Part shown: piece by piece, positions 1 through 8,005 of the stretch | How the letters are laid out: each line of letters opens with the position of its first letter | Position numbering within the stretch: the first letter of the stretch is position 1 | Source: Lysobacterales bacterium | GTDB lineage: Bacteria > Pseudomonadota > Gammaproteobacteria > Xanthomonadales > Xanthomonadaceae | Assembly (NCBI GenBank): GCA_016718605.1 | Contig: JADKCY010000002.1 | Coordinates: 434,001-498,000 of the forward strand | Reading direction: 5' to 3' | Length of the DNA stretch: 64,000 bases | The notes under the pieces: model-generated | What the model was told of the DNA's origin: nothing | What the model saw: the letters and a program-made list of their open reading frames with translations, nothing else | The model's database searches: none | Translations under genes and position numbers: made by a program

Positions 1-820
1 CACTGCACCATAGCAATAAGGTCGGCTGCCCAATCCTGATGGCCTCTCGTCCAGGCAGGTCGGCATTGGCGCTGAAGGCAATGTCATTCAACACGTCGCG
101 CTCAAAACCCGCGTCACGCACTCGGCGTTGCACCAAACCTTCGCTCAAAGGCCAAGGCAGCGTCGGCGGGTTTTTCATCAGCACACGAAAGTAACGTGGC
201 AAATCATCCGTGCTGGCAACCGCAAATGGCATCTCGCCCGCCAACACCGCACGGCTGAAATCGTTGTCACGAAACTTCACGCCCGCCGCATCGACAAGGA
301 CCAATCGCTGCACTCGATCCGGTCTCTCAGCTGCCGTCAACGCAGCGATTCCACCCCCCATCGAGTGCCCCATCAACACCACGTCTTGCAACTGTAAGGC
401 GTCCATGAACGCGGCCACACGCTGCGCCTGCTCAGGAAAGCCGTAATGCGTTGCCAGCTTGCGCTCACTATTGCCCCAACCCGGCAAATCCAAGGCAATG
501 AAGCGCGCTTGTCCACGCATGGCTCGCATCAGAACCAGCCAATTCTCCTTGCGTCCTGTAAAGCCATGCAGCATGACAATGGTGGGGGTGTTTTCGGGCC
601 CGGGCATGTCGAGATAGGACAAGCGGTGATCGCCAACCTGTACCGCCTGAACCACCGCGCGTGATCGCCATGCATCCAGCGTCAGACTCGCTTCCAGAAC
701 TGACTCGGGTGCACGCCAGCCCCACAGCAGGAAGAGCGCGATAAGCGCGAGCAAGCCCACGCCGATACGCATTGCCAATCGTCGACGACGATCCGCTCGA
801 CGGCTTCGCCGCGTTCTCAT
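1..820 (-). CDS. alpha/beta hydrolase (partial, C-terminus beyond window)
   Basis: About 273 residues are visible and the C-terminus, including the catalytic His, lies outside the window. The N-terminus is basic (MRTRRSRRADRRRR) and is followed by one membrane segment (VGLLALIALFLLWGW, about residues 20-35), so the protein is probably anchored with the hydrolase domain in the periplasm. The oxyanion region HGFTGRKENW and the nucleophile elbow GHSMGG mark the alpha/beta hydrolase fold (lipase/esterase-like, Abhydrolase_1). The ATG at 820 overlaps the stop of the upstream peptidase gene (ATGA), so the two are translationally coupled. The substrate cannot be told from sequence. Confidence 0.85.
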   Translation of the reverse strand, partial: MRTRRSRRADRRRRLAMRIGVGLLALIALFLLWGWRAPESVLEASLTLDAWRSRAVVQAVQVGDHRLSYLDMPGPENTPTIVMLHGFTGRKENWLVLMRAMRGQARFIALDLPGWGNSERKLATHYGFPEQAQRVAAFMDALQLQDVVLMGHSMGGGIAALTAAERPDRVQRLVLVDAAGVKFRDNDFSRAVLAGEMPFAVASTDDLPRYFRVLMKNPPTLPWPLSEGLVQRRVRDAGFERDVLNDIAFSANADLPGREAIRIGQPTLLLWCS

Positions 821-2709
821 GGCGCCCCAGTTGCTTCGCTGGGCGCAAGCAGCGCCTCGACCGAGGCGGTCGTGATCGGGTGATAGCCCGCACGCGCGGC
901 GGCAAACACGTCGCGCGCGAATCCGCGGCCATCGGGATCATCCACCAGCGCCTCGTAGGTTGGCATGATCAATTTGCGGCGACCGATCCGCTTGAGAAAT
1001 TCCGCGATGGCAGGGCGTGCCTCGAAGTACCCGCTGCGCACCGTCAGCGGATACCAACGCTGAGCCAGTTCGCCGTTGCGGGTTCCGGTAAACGAGAACG
1101 CCGCATCCAGTTCCACCAACTGAGCGCCATCCATCCGGCTCGGCAGACCTTCCAGAAAATGCACCCACTCCTGGGTTGTCCAAGCCGTGGTTGGCAACTC
1201 TGCCGCAGTGACTTTGCTGTTCAAAAAATTACTGCGTGCGACATCGACCGCAGCAAACCGGGCGGAAGTTGCAGCCACGGCAAACTCGGGAATGCCAGGC
1301 TCATGTAGCCAAGCATCCAGCTCCAGCGCAGAGATGGCCTCGGGCTCTCTGGCCATCAACTCGGCGCGCAGATAGTCGACAAACTGGCCGCTGTGGATGC
1401 TCTGAAAGGCAAAGTGATCGAAATAGCTGCGCAAAAACGCATCAAACGCCTCACGGCCAAAACGCTGCTCCAAAAACATCAGAAACCACTGGCCCTTGAC
1501 GTAAGCAACATCGGTCAGTGCCTGATCCGGATCACGTCCAGTCAGTGCTGGCAACACCAGTAACTGGTCGCTTGCTGCCAACTGCTGCATTTCCGCCTTC
1601 AGACCATTCTGGCTGATGACATTTTCCATCTGTGCCTGCTCAACCCCAAGCAGGGCTTCGACCACGCGGTTCTCCACGTAACTGGTGAAGCCTTCGTTAA
1701 GCCAAATGTCTTTCCAACTGGCATTGGTCACCAGATTGCCCGACCACGAATGCGCCAGCTCGTGCGCAATCAGGCTGACCAAGCTCTTGTCGCCAACGAT
1801 CACGGTCGGGGTAATGAACGACAGCCGCGGATTTTCCATGCCACCAAACGGAAAGCTCGGCGGCAGGATCAGCAGGTCATAGCGCTCCCAGCGATACGGC
1901 CCGTAAAGCGCTTCGGTGGTCTGGATCATTCGCTCGGTATCGGCAAACTCGGCGACTGCCGACTCCAGTGTCGCAGGCTCAGCCCAAACACCGCTGCGTT
2001 CGGAAATTGCCTTGAAACGCAGGTCACCCACTGCAATCGCCATCAGGTACGATGGAATTGGCTGCCGCATGCGAAACACGTAGTCGCCGTCGCGCGTCTC
2101 GTCGGGCATGTTGTCGGCGCTCATCAACGCCATCAATTCAGCGTCGGTCTCGATATGGGCGCTGTAGGTGTAGCGCACACTCGGCGTGTCTTGCAGCGGC
2201 ACCCAGCTACGCGCATGGATGGCCTGCGACTGACTGAACAGAAATGGATGCTTGCCCCCAGCCGTCATTGCGGGTTCCAGCCATTGCAGTCCGGAGGCGC
2301 TCGACGCCGTGCGATAGCGAATGCGCACGACGTCATATTGGCGCCGCATGGCGATGCTGAGCTTACTGCCGAACACCGGATCAGCAGCATCCAATGCAAA
2401 TTTCAGCTTGCGCCAGCCGCCGTCCCGCGATCGCCCAAGGACTCGGACGATGTCCAAATCCCGTGTATCAAGAAGCAACTCACGTGCGGCTGGGTCGCGC
2501 CAATCCAGACTCAGGTCCGCCGTACCGGAGAGCTGCTTGCTGGAAAAATCCACCCGCAAGTCAAGACCCAAATCACGAATTCGGACACGCTCGGGCTGCG
2601 CATAGCTATGTTCATCCTGCAGCCGCGCCAAGGGATCGCTCGCCCAGCTCACGCAGACCACACCCAGTGCACTTGCGACGACCAGCATCGCCCGCCATAC
2701 CCGTTTCAT
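817..2709 (-). CDS. M1 family zinc aminopeptidase, secreted
   Basis: The 630-residue protein has an N-terminal signal-like stretch (MKRVWRAMLVVASALGVVC) and the M1 hallmarks: the exopeptidase motif GGMENPRLSF and the zinc site HELAH, near residue 316, followed by the downstream glutamate in NEGFTSY. It should remove N-terminal residues from peptides in the periplasm or outside the cell. A GTG at 2721 is an alternative start. The ATG at 2709 is preferred because GGTGGA lies upstream at suitable spacing and the signal peptide then begins with MKR. The stop overlaps the next hydrolase gene. The gene lies in the same minus-strand run as the ECF sigma and DUF4097 genes. Confidence 0.9.
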   Translation of the reverse strand: MKRVWRAMLVVASALGVVCVSWASDPLARLQDEHSYAQPERVRIRDLGLDLRVDFSSKQLSGTADLSLDWRDPAARELLLDTRDLDIVRVLGRSRDGGWRKLKFALDAADPVFGSKLSIAMRRQYDVVRIRYRTASSASGLQWLEPAMTAGGKHPFLFSQSQAIHARSWVPLQDTPSVRYTYSAHIETDAELMALMSADNMPDETRDGDYVFRMRQPIPSYLMAIAVGDLRFKAISERSGVWAEPATLESAVAEFADTERMIQTTEALYGPYRWERYDLLILPPSFPFGGMENPRLSFITPTVIVGDKSLVSLIAHELAHSWSGNLVTNASWKDIWLNEGFTSYVENRVVEALLGVEQAQMENVISQNGLKAEMQQLAASDQLLVLPALTGRDPDQALTDVAYVKGQWFLMFLEQRFGREAFDAFLRSYFDHFAFQSIHSGQFVDYLRAELMAREPEAISALELDAWLHEPGIPEFAVAATSARFAAVDVARSNFLNSKVTAAELPTTAWTTQEWVHFLEGLPSRMDGAQLVELDAAFSFTGTRNGELAQRWYPLTVRSGYFEARPAIAEFLKRIGRRKLIMPTYEALVDDPDGRGFARDVFAAARAGYHPITTASVEALLAPSEATGAP

Positions 2710-2801
2710 CGCGATATCCACCCCAAATCTGAGCAGTCGGCAGTCTACCTGCTGCTCAGCTCGCTGGGGATGGCGTCGGCAGGCGTGCGGGGAAGCCTGC
2801 G

Positions 2802-3698
2802 CTACTCCAGAATCAGCTCGGCGTTGCCCGAGAAGGTCTCAATCCGGACGCGCGCCGAACCCGAGCCAAGACGCGTTTGCAATTTGGCCCCCGGCCCGTA
2901 CTCCTCGCGCTCAACCTCGCCGACGCTTGACTCGATGTCACCGCTGAAGGTCTGGATCTCCAAGTCCGCTGAGGTCGCTGTTGGCCAATGCAAACGCACA
3001 TCACCACTCAGACTTTCCACTCGTACCCGAGCGTTTGGAGCGATTGCGTGCTTGAGTCGCAGGTCGCCGGAGACAACTTCAATGTCGAGACTCGAGAGCG
3101 CAGCGCTGGAGTCCAGTTCGACATCACCGGACACGCTGCCGACGCGCAATTCGCCGCTTAGTTCGCCGCGCAAACGCAACTCGCCACTCACGGTCTCAAT
3201 ACGGGAATCCGGGCTGCTGCCTTGCAAGGTCATGTCACCACTGACGCTCGCGAGTTCGAGCCGCTGCGGACGGAGTTCACGGGTCGAAATATTGCCACTG
3301 ACACTGTCGACTTCCACCACTGAACCGCGCAATCCGTCGAGCTCGACGTCCGCACTGACGACCGCAACATCCAACGTCACGGTCGCCGGCAATTCGACCT
3401 CCAGACGCGTGTCGCCATTGGCCTGAGTGGCCCCGCCGAACCAACCACTTTGCTCTGGATAGATCACCTTGACCGTCAGGTGTTGGGCGTCTCCGCTGAT
3501 CTCCAACTTGGCATCGTCCGCCAAGTCACCCCCAATGCGGGCCTCGCCAATGTCTGCGGCGACGACCTTGACGGTGCCGCGCACATTCGACAGCGACACC
3601 CGCGCATCCGCATCCAGTTCCCGCACTTCTTCGATCGGACTCGCGGCCACCCAGGAACTCAGGGCCAGAATGGCAATACTCAACAATGACCTACGCAT
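2802..3698 (-). CDS. secreted DUF4097-family beta-helix protein
   Basis: This 298-residue protein has a signal peptide (MRRSLLSIAILALSSWVAA). It then consists of repeating short strands of the type SVSGDVELDSS and EVVSGDLRL, each about 20 residues, the pattern of DUF4097/DUF4098 right-handed beta-helix domains. The strong Shine-Dalgarno GAGGAGTGAGGT directly precedes the ATG. Proteins of this family often sit beside ECF sigma/anti-sigma pairs, as here, and are thought to act in envelope stress sensing or adhesion. No biochemical function is established, so only the fold and exported location are supported. Confidence 0.8.
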   Translation of the reverse strand: MRRSLLSIAILALSSWVAASPIEEVRELDADARVSLSNVRGTVKVVAADIGEARIGGDLADDAKLEISGDAQHLTVKVIYPEQSGWFGGATQANGDTRLEVELPATVTLDVAVVSADVELDGLRGSVVEVDSVSGNISTRELRPQRLELASVSGDMTLQGSSPDSRIETVSGELRLRGELSGELRVGSVSGDVELDSSAALSSLDIEVVSGDLRLKHAIAPNARVRVESLSGDVRLHWPTATSADLEIQTFSGDIESSVGEVEREEYGPGAKLQTRLGSGSARVRIETFSGNAELILE

Positions 3699-3729
3699 AC
3701 CTCACTCCTCGTTCAAGCCACATAAGACA

Positions 3730-4377
3730 TCACGCGACGCTCGCTGCTGCAGGGCTAGGCGTCGCCGCCAAGTTGCGCATCAAACGCAAGCGTTTCTCGT
3801 ATATTCGTTGCAAGCCCACACGCAGGTAGACCGCATCGGGTTGCCGCTGCAGCGCCGCTTCGATGGCCTGCGCACTGGCGTCCAAGGTCGCCATTGATGC
3901 GTGCATCTCAGACGGAATCACAATTGAACCGAGTTCGGCTTCGGCAGCAGCAAAACTCAAGCGAAGTGCGGCGATCTCAACATGGGTCATGCGTGAGATC
4001 GCAGATGCCATCCGAGGCTGCGCCAGCATCACCGTGTCGACCGTCTGCCATCGCATCCAGACCCAAGTGCATAACGCTGCGCTGGCCGCGAGGGCCATCG
4101 GCAGGATCCAGCGACTGCGCTTCATTCGCCCATGACGCTGGCGGGGCATTGCATCACCGGCGGCAACGCCGACCCGAACGACCCATTTGTGACCGGCTCG
4201 TTGGCTCGTTACGCCACTAGGGACTTGTGAATCTGCTGGGCTCGCCAAGATGCGTGCCTGCAGGCTTGCCCAATCACCCGCCACATCCAGATCACCCGGA
4301 CGGCGGGTTCGCCAAAGCTCGGCCCAAGCCGTATCGTCAGTCGCTTCCGGCAAGTGATCTTGCGGTGTCTGATTCAT
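3730..4377 (-). CDS. membrane anti-sigma-like protein paired with the ECF sigma factor
   Basis: The 215-residue protein has a soluble N-terminal half, one central membrane span (ILPMALAASAALCTWVWM) and a C-terminal, presumably periplasmic, part rich in Ala and Met. Its ATG at 4377 overlaps the stop of the sigma factor gene (ATGA), the usual layout for a cognate anti-sigma factor. The N-terminal half has no HxxxCxxC zinc anti-sigma motif, so it would be a non-ZAS type. Function is inferred from position and topology only. An alternative is a membrane accessory protein that is not itself the sigma-binding partner. Confidence 0.6.
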   Translation of the reverse strand: MNQTPQDHLPEATDDTAWAELWRTRRPGDLDVAGDWASLQARILASPADSQVPSGVTSQRAGHKWVVRVGVAAGDAMPRQRHGRMKRSRWILPMALAASAALCTWVWMRWQTVDTVMLAQPRMASAISRMTHVEIAALRLSFAAAEAELGSIVIPSEMHASMATLDASAQAIEAALQRQPDAVYLRVGLQRIYEKRLRLMRNLAATPSPAAASVA

Positions 4378-4919
4378 GCTGCCTCCCAGCGCTGCCGCAG
4401 CAGCGATCGCGCGCGATGCAACTGCGCTTTGGAACTGCCCACTGCCATATGCAGTGCTTCGCTGATTTCCTCGTGTGTCCAACCCTCCAAGTCGAACAAC
4501 ACCAAGACCGCACGCGCACGCGGCGGCAAGCCATTGATCGCCACTTGCAAATCCAGGCGGAGATCGCCTGTACAGCAATGCCCGGCTTTCTGGTCGAGCA
4601 CTGCATCGTCCACTTCACGATCTTCCGCCTCGCGCCGACCGCGCAAGTCCATCAACGCTGCATTGACCGCCAAGCGATGCAACCAGGTCGAAAGTGCGGC
4701 TTCCGCCCGGAAAGTGGACATCGCCTGCCACGCGCGCAGAAAGGTCTCTTGAGCCAATTCTTCGGCGCGCGCTTCAACGCCGCCGACAATCCGACAGATC
4801 ACATTGAACACGCGGCGATAGTGGCTGCGATAGATCAGTTCAAAGGCAGCCAAATCACCTCGAGCCGCACGCTGAGCGAGATCGGCATCGCACAGATTCG
4901 GACTGACGGGCTGCGACAT
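4374..4919 (-). CDS. ECF (extracytoplasmic function) RNA polymerase sigma factor
   Basis: This 181-residue protein shows sigma region 2 (ELIYRSHYRRVFNVICRIVG, then EELAQETFLRAWQ) and region 4 (LPPRARAVLVLFDLEG with the HTH EEISEALHMAVGSSKAQLHR). That is the whole of an ECF factor, without regions 1 and 3. It would direct polymerase to envelope-response promoters, presumably including this operon. The ATG at 4919 gives the usual ECF length; an ATG at 4958 would add 13 residues. It is followed without a gap by the anti-sigma-like gene, DUF4097, the M1 peptidase and a hydrolase. Confidence 0.9.
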   Translation of the reverse strand: MSQPVSPNLCDADLAQRAARGDLAAFELIYRSHYRRVFNVICRIVGGVEARAEELAQETFLRAWQAMSTFRAEAALSTWLHRLAVNAALMDLRGRREAEDREVDDAVLDQKAGHCCTGDLRLDLQVAINGLPPRARAVLVLFDLEGWTHEEISEALHMAVGSSKAQLHRARSLLRQRWEAA

Positions 4920-5165
4920 GACAGCAGAGATCGCATGGTGGGGGGCAAGGCTGAGCATACGATGACAGATGCGCTTTGGCCGCCGAAGGTTTAACAGGGT
5001 GTCGAAAAATATCGTTTGATCGCATGTCTGGACTCGCGACCTCGAGAACGCGCAGGAAAGGACCTGCTCGACCGCACACACACCGGAACCATCTCGCCGA
5101 GTGACCGTCGTTCGCCGATAATCACCGCCCCCCCAATCGCAGTCCCCCGACCGGAGCGAGCCAAC

Positions 5166-6251
5166 ATGACCCAGCAGACTGTTCTCAATGCCACTCACCG
5201 CAGCCTAGGCGCGCGGATGGTCGATTTTGGTGGCTGGGACATGCCGATCAACTATGGCTCGCAAATTGAAGAGCACCATCAGGTCCGCAATGACGCAGGC
5301 ATGTTCGATGTGTCGCATATGACCGTGGTCGATTTGCAGGGCGCTAACTGCCGGGATTTTCTGCGCTACCTGCTCGCCAATGACGTGGCAAAGCTCAAGA
5401 AGCCCGGCAAAGCCCTCTACACCTGCATGCTGAATCCGCAGGGTGGAATCATCGACGACCTGATTGTCTACTTCATGCAGGAAGACGGGTTCCGCTTGAT
5501 CGTCAACGCGGCGACCCGTGAAAAGGATCTGCACTGGATCAACATGCAGGCGAACGCGTTCAATGTTCAAGTCAGCGAACGTCCCGAACTCGCCATGATT
5601 GCCGTGCAGGGCCCAAATGCGAGAGCGCGCGTCATCGGGCTACTCGACAAGCCGAATCAACCAGTAGTGGACTCGCTTGGCAGATTTTCTGCTGTCGACG
5701 TCCAAGGATTGTTTATCGCGCGCACTGGCTATACCGGCGAAGATGGCTTCGAGATCGTCGTACCTGAAGCACAAGCGGTTTCTCTATGGAATCAATTGAT
5801 GGACGCTGGCGTCAAACCCGCTGGCCTTGGCGCACGCGACACCTTGCGACTGGAAGCCGGCATGAATCTTTATGGGCAGGACATGGATGATACGGTCAGC
5901 CCGCTGGAAGCCGCCCTGGCTTGGACTCTGAGTGTGAGCGATACACGTGACTTCATTGGCAAATCCGCTTTGCTTGCCCTGCAAGCCAGCGGCGTGGCGC
6001 GGCAAATGATCGGTTTGGTGCTGGATGAAAAAGGCGTGCTGCGCCACGGCCAGATCGTCGGGACAGCACAAGGTCAGGGCGAAATTCTGTCAGGCACCTT
6101 CTCCCCCAGCCTTGGCAAAGCGATCGCATTTGCTCGCGTTCCCGCCGGTGACCTTGGCGATATTCACGTTGATATCCGCGGACGAGCCGTTCCAGTGCGC
6201 CTCGTCACGCCACCGTTTGTTCGGGATGGCAAAGCCTGTTCGGGCATTTGA
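5166..6251 (+). CDS. gcvT: aminomethyltransferase, glycine cleavage system T protein
   Basis: The 361-residue protein transfers the aminomethyl group from lipoyl-GcvH to tetrahydrofolate, releasing ammonia and giving 5,10-methylene-THF. Family signatures are MVDFGGWDMPINYGSQIEEH, MFDVSHM, the folate-binding GYTGEDGFEI and LGARDTLRLEAGM. The start MTQQTVLNATHRSLGARM matches the family N-terminus and has GGAGCGAG upstream; longer in-frame extensions do not look coding. The gene is followed by gcvH on the same strand. The P-protein gene (gcvP) is not in this window. Confidence 0.97.
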   Translation: MTQQTVLNATHRSLGARMVDFGGWDMPINYGSQIEEHHQVRNDAGMFDVSHMTVVDLQGANCRDFLRYLLANDVAKLKKPGKALYTCMLNPQGGIIDDLIVYFMQEDGFRLIVNAATREKDLHWINMQANAFNVQVSERPELAMIAVQGPNARARVIGLLDKPNQPVVDSLGRFSAVDVQGLFIARTGYTGEDGFEIVVPEAQAVSLWNQLMDAGVKPAGLGARDTLRLEAGMNLYGQDMDDTVSPLEAALAWTLSVSDTRDFIGKSALLALQASGVARQMIGLVLDEKGVLRHGQIVGTAQGQGEILSGTFSPSLGKAIAFARVPAGDLGDIHVDIRGRAVPVRLVTPPFVRDGKACSGI

Positions 6252-6372
6252 CCAGAGGATACGCAGTCGCCTTGCTCGGAACGTCAGCGACTCCACGCAA
6301 ATCAAAAATGCGGCGATACAATCGCTGCGCCAGCAGCACATCACACGACCAGCGTCACAACAGGAGCTTCCC

Positions 6373-6759
6373 ATGAGCGACATCCCCGGTGATCTGAAAT
6401 TTCTCTCCTCCCACGAATGGGCGCGACTGGAAGACAACGGTCAAGTGACCGTCGGTATTTCCGAGCACGCGCAAGCTGCACTTGGCGACCTCGTCTACGT
6501 TGAGTTACCCGAGGTCGGCAGCCACTTGAGCAAGGGCAATGCCGCCGCTGTCGTCGAATCAGTGAAGGCAGCAAGTGATGTCTATGCACCGATTTCCGGC
6601 ACTGTCGTGTCCGTCAACGAGGCATTGAACGATGCACCGGAGACGATCAACTCAGATGCCTATGGCGACGGCTGGATCTTTGTGCTGAAACCCGATGACG
6701 TCGCAGAGCTCGACGAACTGCTGACACCGGACGACTATGCGGAGACGCTCGAAGACTGA
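6373..6759 (+). CDS. gcvH: glycine cleavage system H protein (lipoyl carrier)
   Basis: The 128-residue lipoyl-domain protein shuttles the aminomethyl intermediate between the P and T proteins. The lipoylation site is the lysine in VVESVKAASD, and the C-terminal SDAYGDGWIFVLKP is typical. The ATG is preceded by ACAGGAGCTTCCC, a good ribosome binding site. Length is normal for the family. The gene lies 121 bases after gcvT and just before a strong intrinsic terminator, so gcvT-gcvH form a short transcription unit. Confidence 0.97.
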   Translation: MSDIPGDLKFLSSHEWARLEDNGQVTVGISEHAQAALGDLVYVELPEVGSHLSKGNAAAVVESVKAASDVYAPISGTVVSVNEALNDAPETINSDAYGDGWIFVLKPDDVAELDELLTPDDYAETLED

Positions 6760-6785
6760 TCGCCACGCTTCTTCATCGACGCTAG

Positions 6786-6831
6786 AGAACGCCTCGGATG
6801 GCATGCGCTGTCCGAGGCGTTCTGTTTTTTT
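6786..6831 (+). terminator. intrinsic terminator of gcvTH
   Basis: A perfect 13-base-pair inverted repeat (arms AGAACGCCTCGGA and TCCGAGGCGTTCT) with a 12-base loop is followed by GTTTTTTT. It lies 26 bases after the gcvH stop. Confidence 0.93.
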
Positions 6832-7448
6832 CTGCGCAAAATTTGCGCAAGACTCGACGACAACGCGCGCGAACGGCTCGCGACGCGCTATTCGCGTGTC
6901 CAAATACTGAATCAACCAATCGGCGTACGCCACGCGTGTTGCGCCACAAGTCCAAGCCCACGGAACAAACCGCCTGTACACGCGAGAACCTTGATGTTGC
7001 TGCATCACGGCTACTCATTTCGTTCACTAGAAGACCATTCTTTTGTTTCCAACGAGCGCTCGCATCACGCAGATTCAGTACAGATCGAAAGGTCATCCTT
7101 CAATAAGTAGCGCGAACTTGATTGCACACTGTTGACAGTGCCATGACGCGTGATTAGCTTTCGCCGCAATTGCGATGCACGCGCGCCGAGCAGCGCTCGT
7201 GTGTCGCGATGGTGTGCGGTGATAGAAGCGGCGTGTGATGCACTGACGGATGCGCTTGTTCACCTTGCATCGAATCGTTGATCGCGTGATAGGGAAGTCA
7301 CGCAGGAGGGTCGGCCTTGCAAGGCGGATCCGTGTAACGGATCCGGTGCAATGCTCCGGTGATGTACGCAGCACGGTGCGATGGATGCGCTGGTTGCCTG
7401 CGAAACGGTGTGGCGCTTTGATCTCTACCTGAAAGAGGATAAAAATCC
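6832..7448. other. 617-base intergenic region before the histone-like gene
   Basis: I see no convincing gene here; the open frames have poor coding character. It contains the near-palindrome TGCGCAAAATTTGCGCA (6833-6849), the palindrome GGCGTACGCC, the element GGATCC-N7-GGATCC (about 7327-7345), and a possible -35 TTGACA at 7132-7137 without a good -10. It probably holds a long 5' leader and the promoter of the downstream gene, whose ribosome binding site is GAGGAT at about 7435. Confidence 0.5.
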
Positions 7449-7910
7449 ATGGCAACCAAGAAAGCTGCAGCAAAGAAGCCGGCCGCCAAAGCGGCTCCCG
7501 CAAAGAAAGCCGCTCCTGCCAAGAAGGCAGCACCGGCGAAAAAGGCAGCACCAGCCAAGAAGGCGGCGCCTGCAAAGAAAGCTGCTCCGGTGAAGAAGGC
7601 AGCCCCGGCAAAGAAAGCCGCTCCGGTGAAGAAGGCAGCCCCGGCAAAGAAAGCCGCTCCCGCCAAGAAAGCAGCGCCCGTGAAGAAGGCAGCACCTGCG
7701 AAGAAAGCCGCGCCCGCCAAGAAAGCAGCGCCTGCGAAGAAAGCCGCTCCCGCCAAGAAAGCAGCGCCTGCGAAGAAAGCCGCTCCCGCCAAGAAAGCAG
7801 CGCCTGCGAAGAAGGCAGCGCCTGCCAAAAAGCCTGCCGCTGCCAAGAAGCCCGCTCCCGTCAAGAAAGCAGCGCCCGCTGGCGATGCCGGTGGTTCGAG
7901 CAGCAATTGA
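7449..7910 (+). CDS. histone H1-like / AlgP-type KKAAPA-repeat DNA-binding protein
   Basis: This 153-residue protein consists almost wholly of the hexapeptide KKAAPA (with KKAAPV variants) from about residue 10 to 145, ending in GDAGGSSSN. It is extremely basic, has no hydrophobic core and resembles the C-terminal tails of eukaryotic histone H1 and bacterial AlgP/AlgR3 and PhaF. Such proteins bind DNA non-specifically and are thought to compact the nucleoid. At DNA level, units of about 36 bases recur almost unchanged between 7690 and 7815. The repeats also create long spurious open frames on the other strand. Role inferred from composition; it is not a member of the HU family. Confidence 0.75.
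   Translation: MATKKAAAKKPAAKAAPAKKAAPAKKAAPAKKAAPAKKAAPAKKAAPVKKAAPAKKAAPVKKAAPAKKAAPAKKAAPVKKAAPAKKAAPAKKAAPAKKAAPAKKAAPAKKAAPAKKAAPAKKAAPAKKPAAAKKPAPVKKAAPAGDAGGSSSN
7690..7815 (+). repeat. in-frame tandem repeats, unit about 36 bases
   Basis: Near-identical units built from GCGCCTGCGAAGAAAGCC and GCTCCCGCCAAGAAAGCA alternate at least three times, each encoding two KKAAPA hexapeptides. Copy-number change by slippage would keep the reading frame. Confidence 0.8.
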
Positions 7911-7930
7911 TCGACTCGCTCCATCGTCGA

Positions 7931-7966
7931 CAACAAAAAACCCCGCCTCGGCGGGGTTTTTTGTTG
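7931..7966. terminator. bidirectional intrinsic terminator
   Basis: The arms CAACAAAAAACCCCGC and GCGGGGTTTTTTGTTG pair perfectly over 16 bases around the loop CTCG, giving a U-run in both directions. It can end the histone-like gene on the plus strand and the convergent beta-lactamase-family gene (stop at 8006) on the minus strand. Confidence 0.93.
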
Positions 7967-8005
7967 CGCTCATTCGTCATGGCATACAGCGCCAGCCTTC
8001 GACGT

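Noticed and set aside
5086..5115. ECF-like -35 GGAACC upstream of gcvT.
   Set aside because: No proper -10 at the right distance, and it points toward gcvT rather than the sigma operon.
5020..5165. Possible glycine riboswitch before gcvT (GCAGGAAAGGAC resembles CAGGCAAAAGGAC).
   Set aside because: The partner motifs of the aptamer (GGAGAG, CCGAAGG) and the tandem layout are missing.
7298..7973. Long minus-strand open frames rich in FLAGAAF or CRRGCFL repeats.
   Set aside because: They are antisense translations of the KKAAPA repeat and have no start site or homologue.
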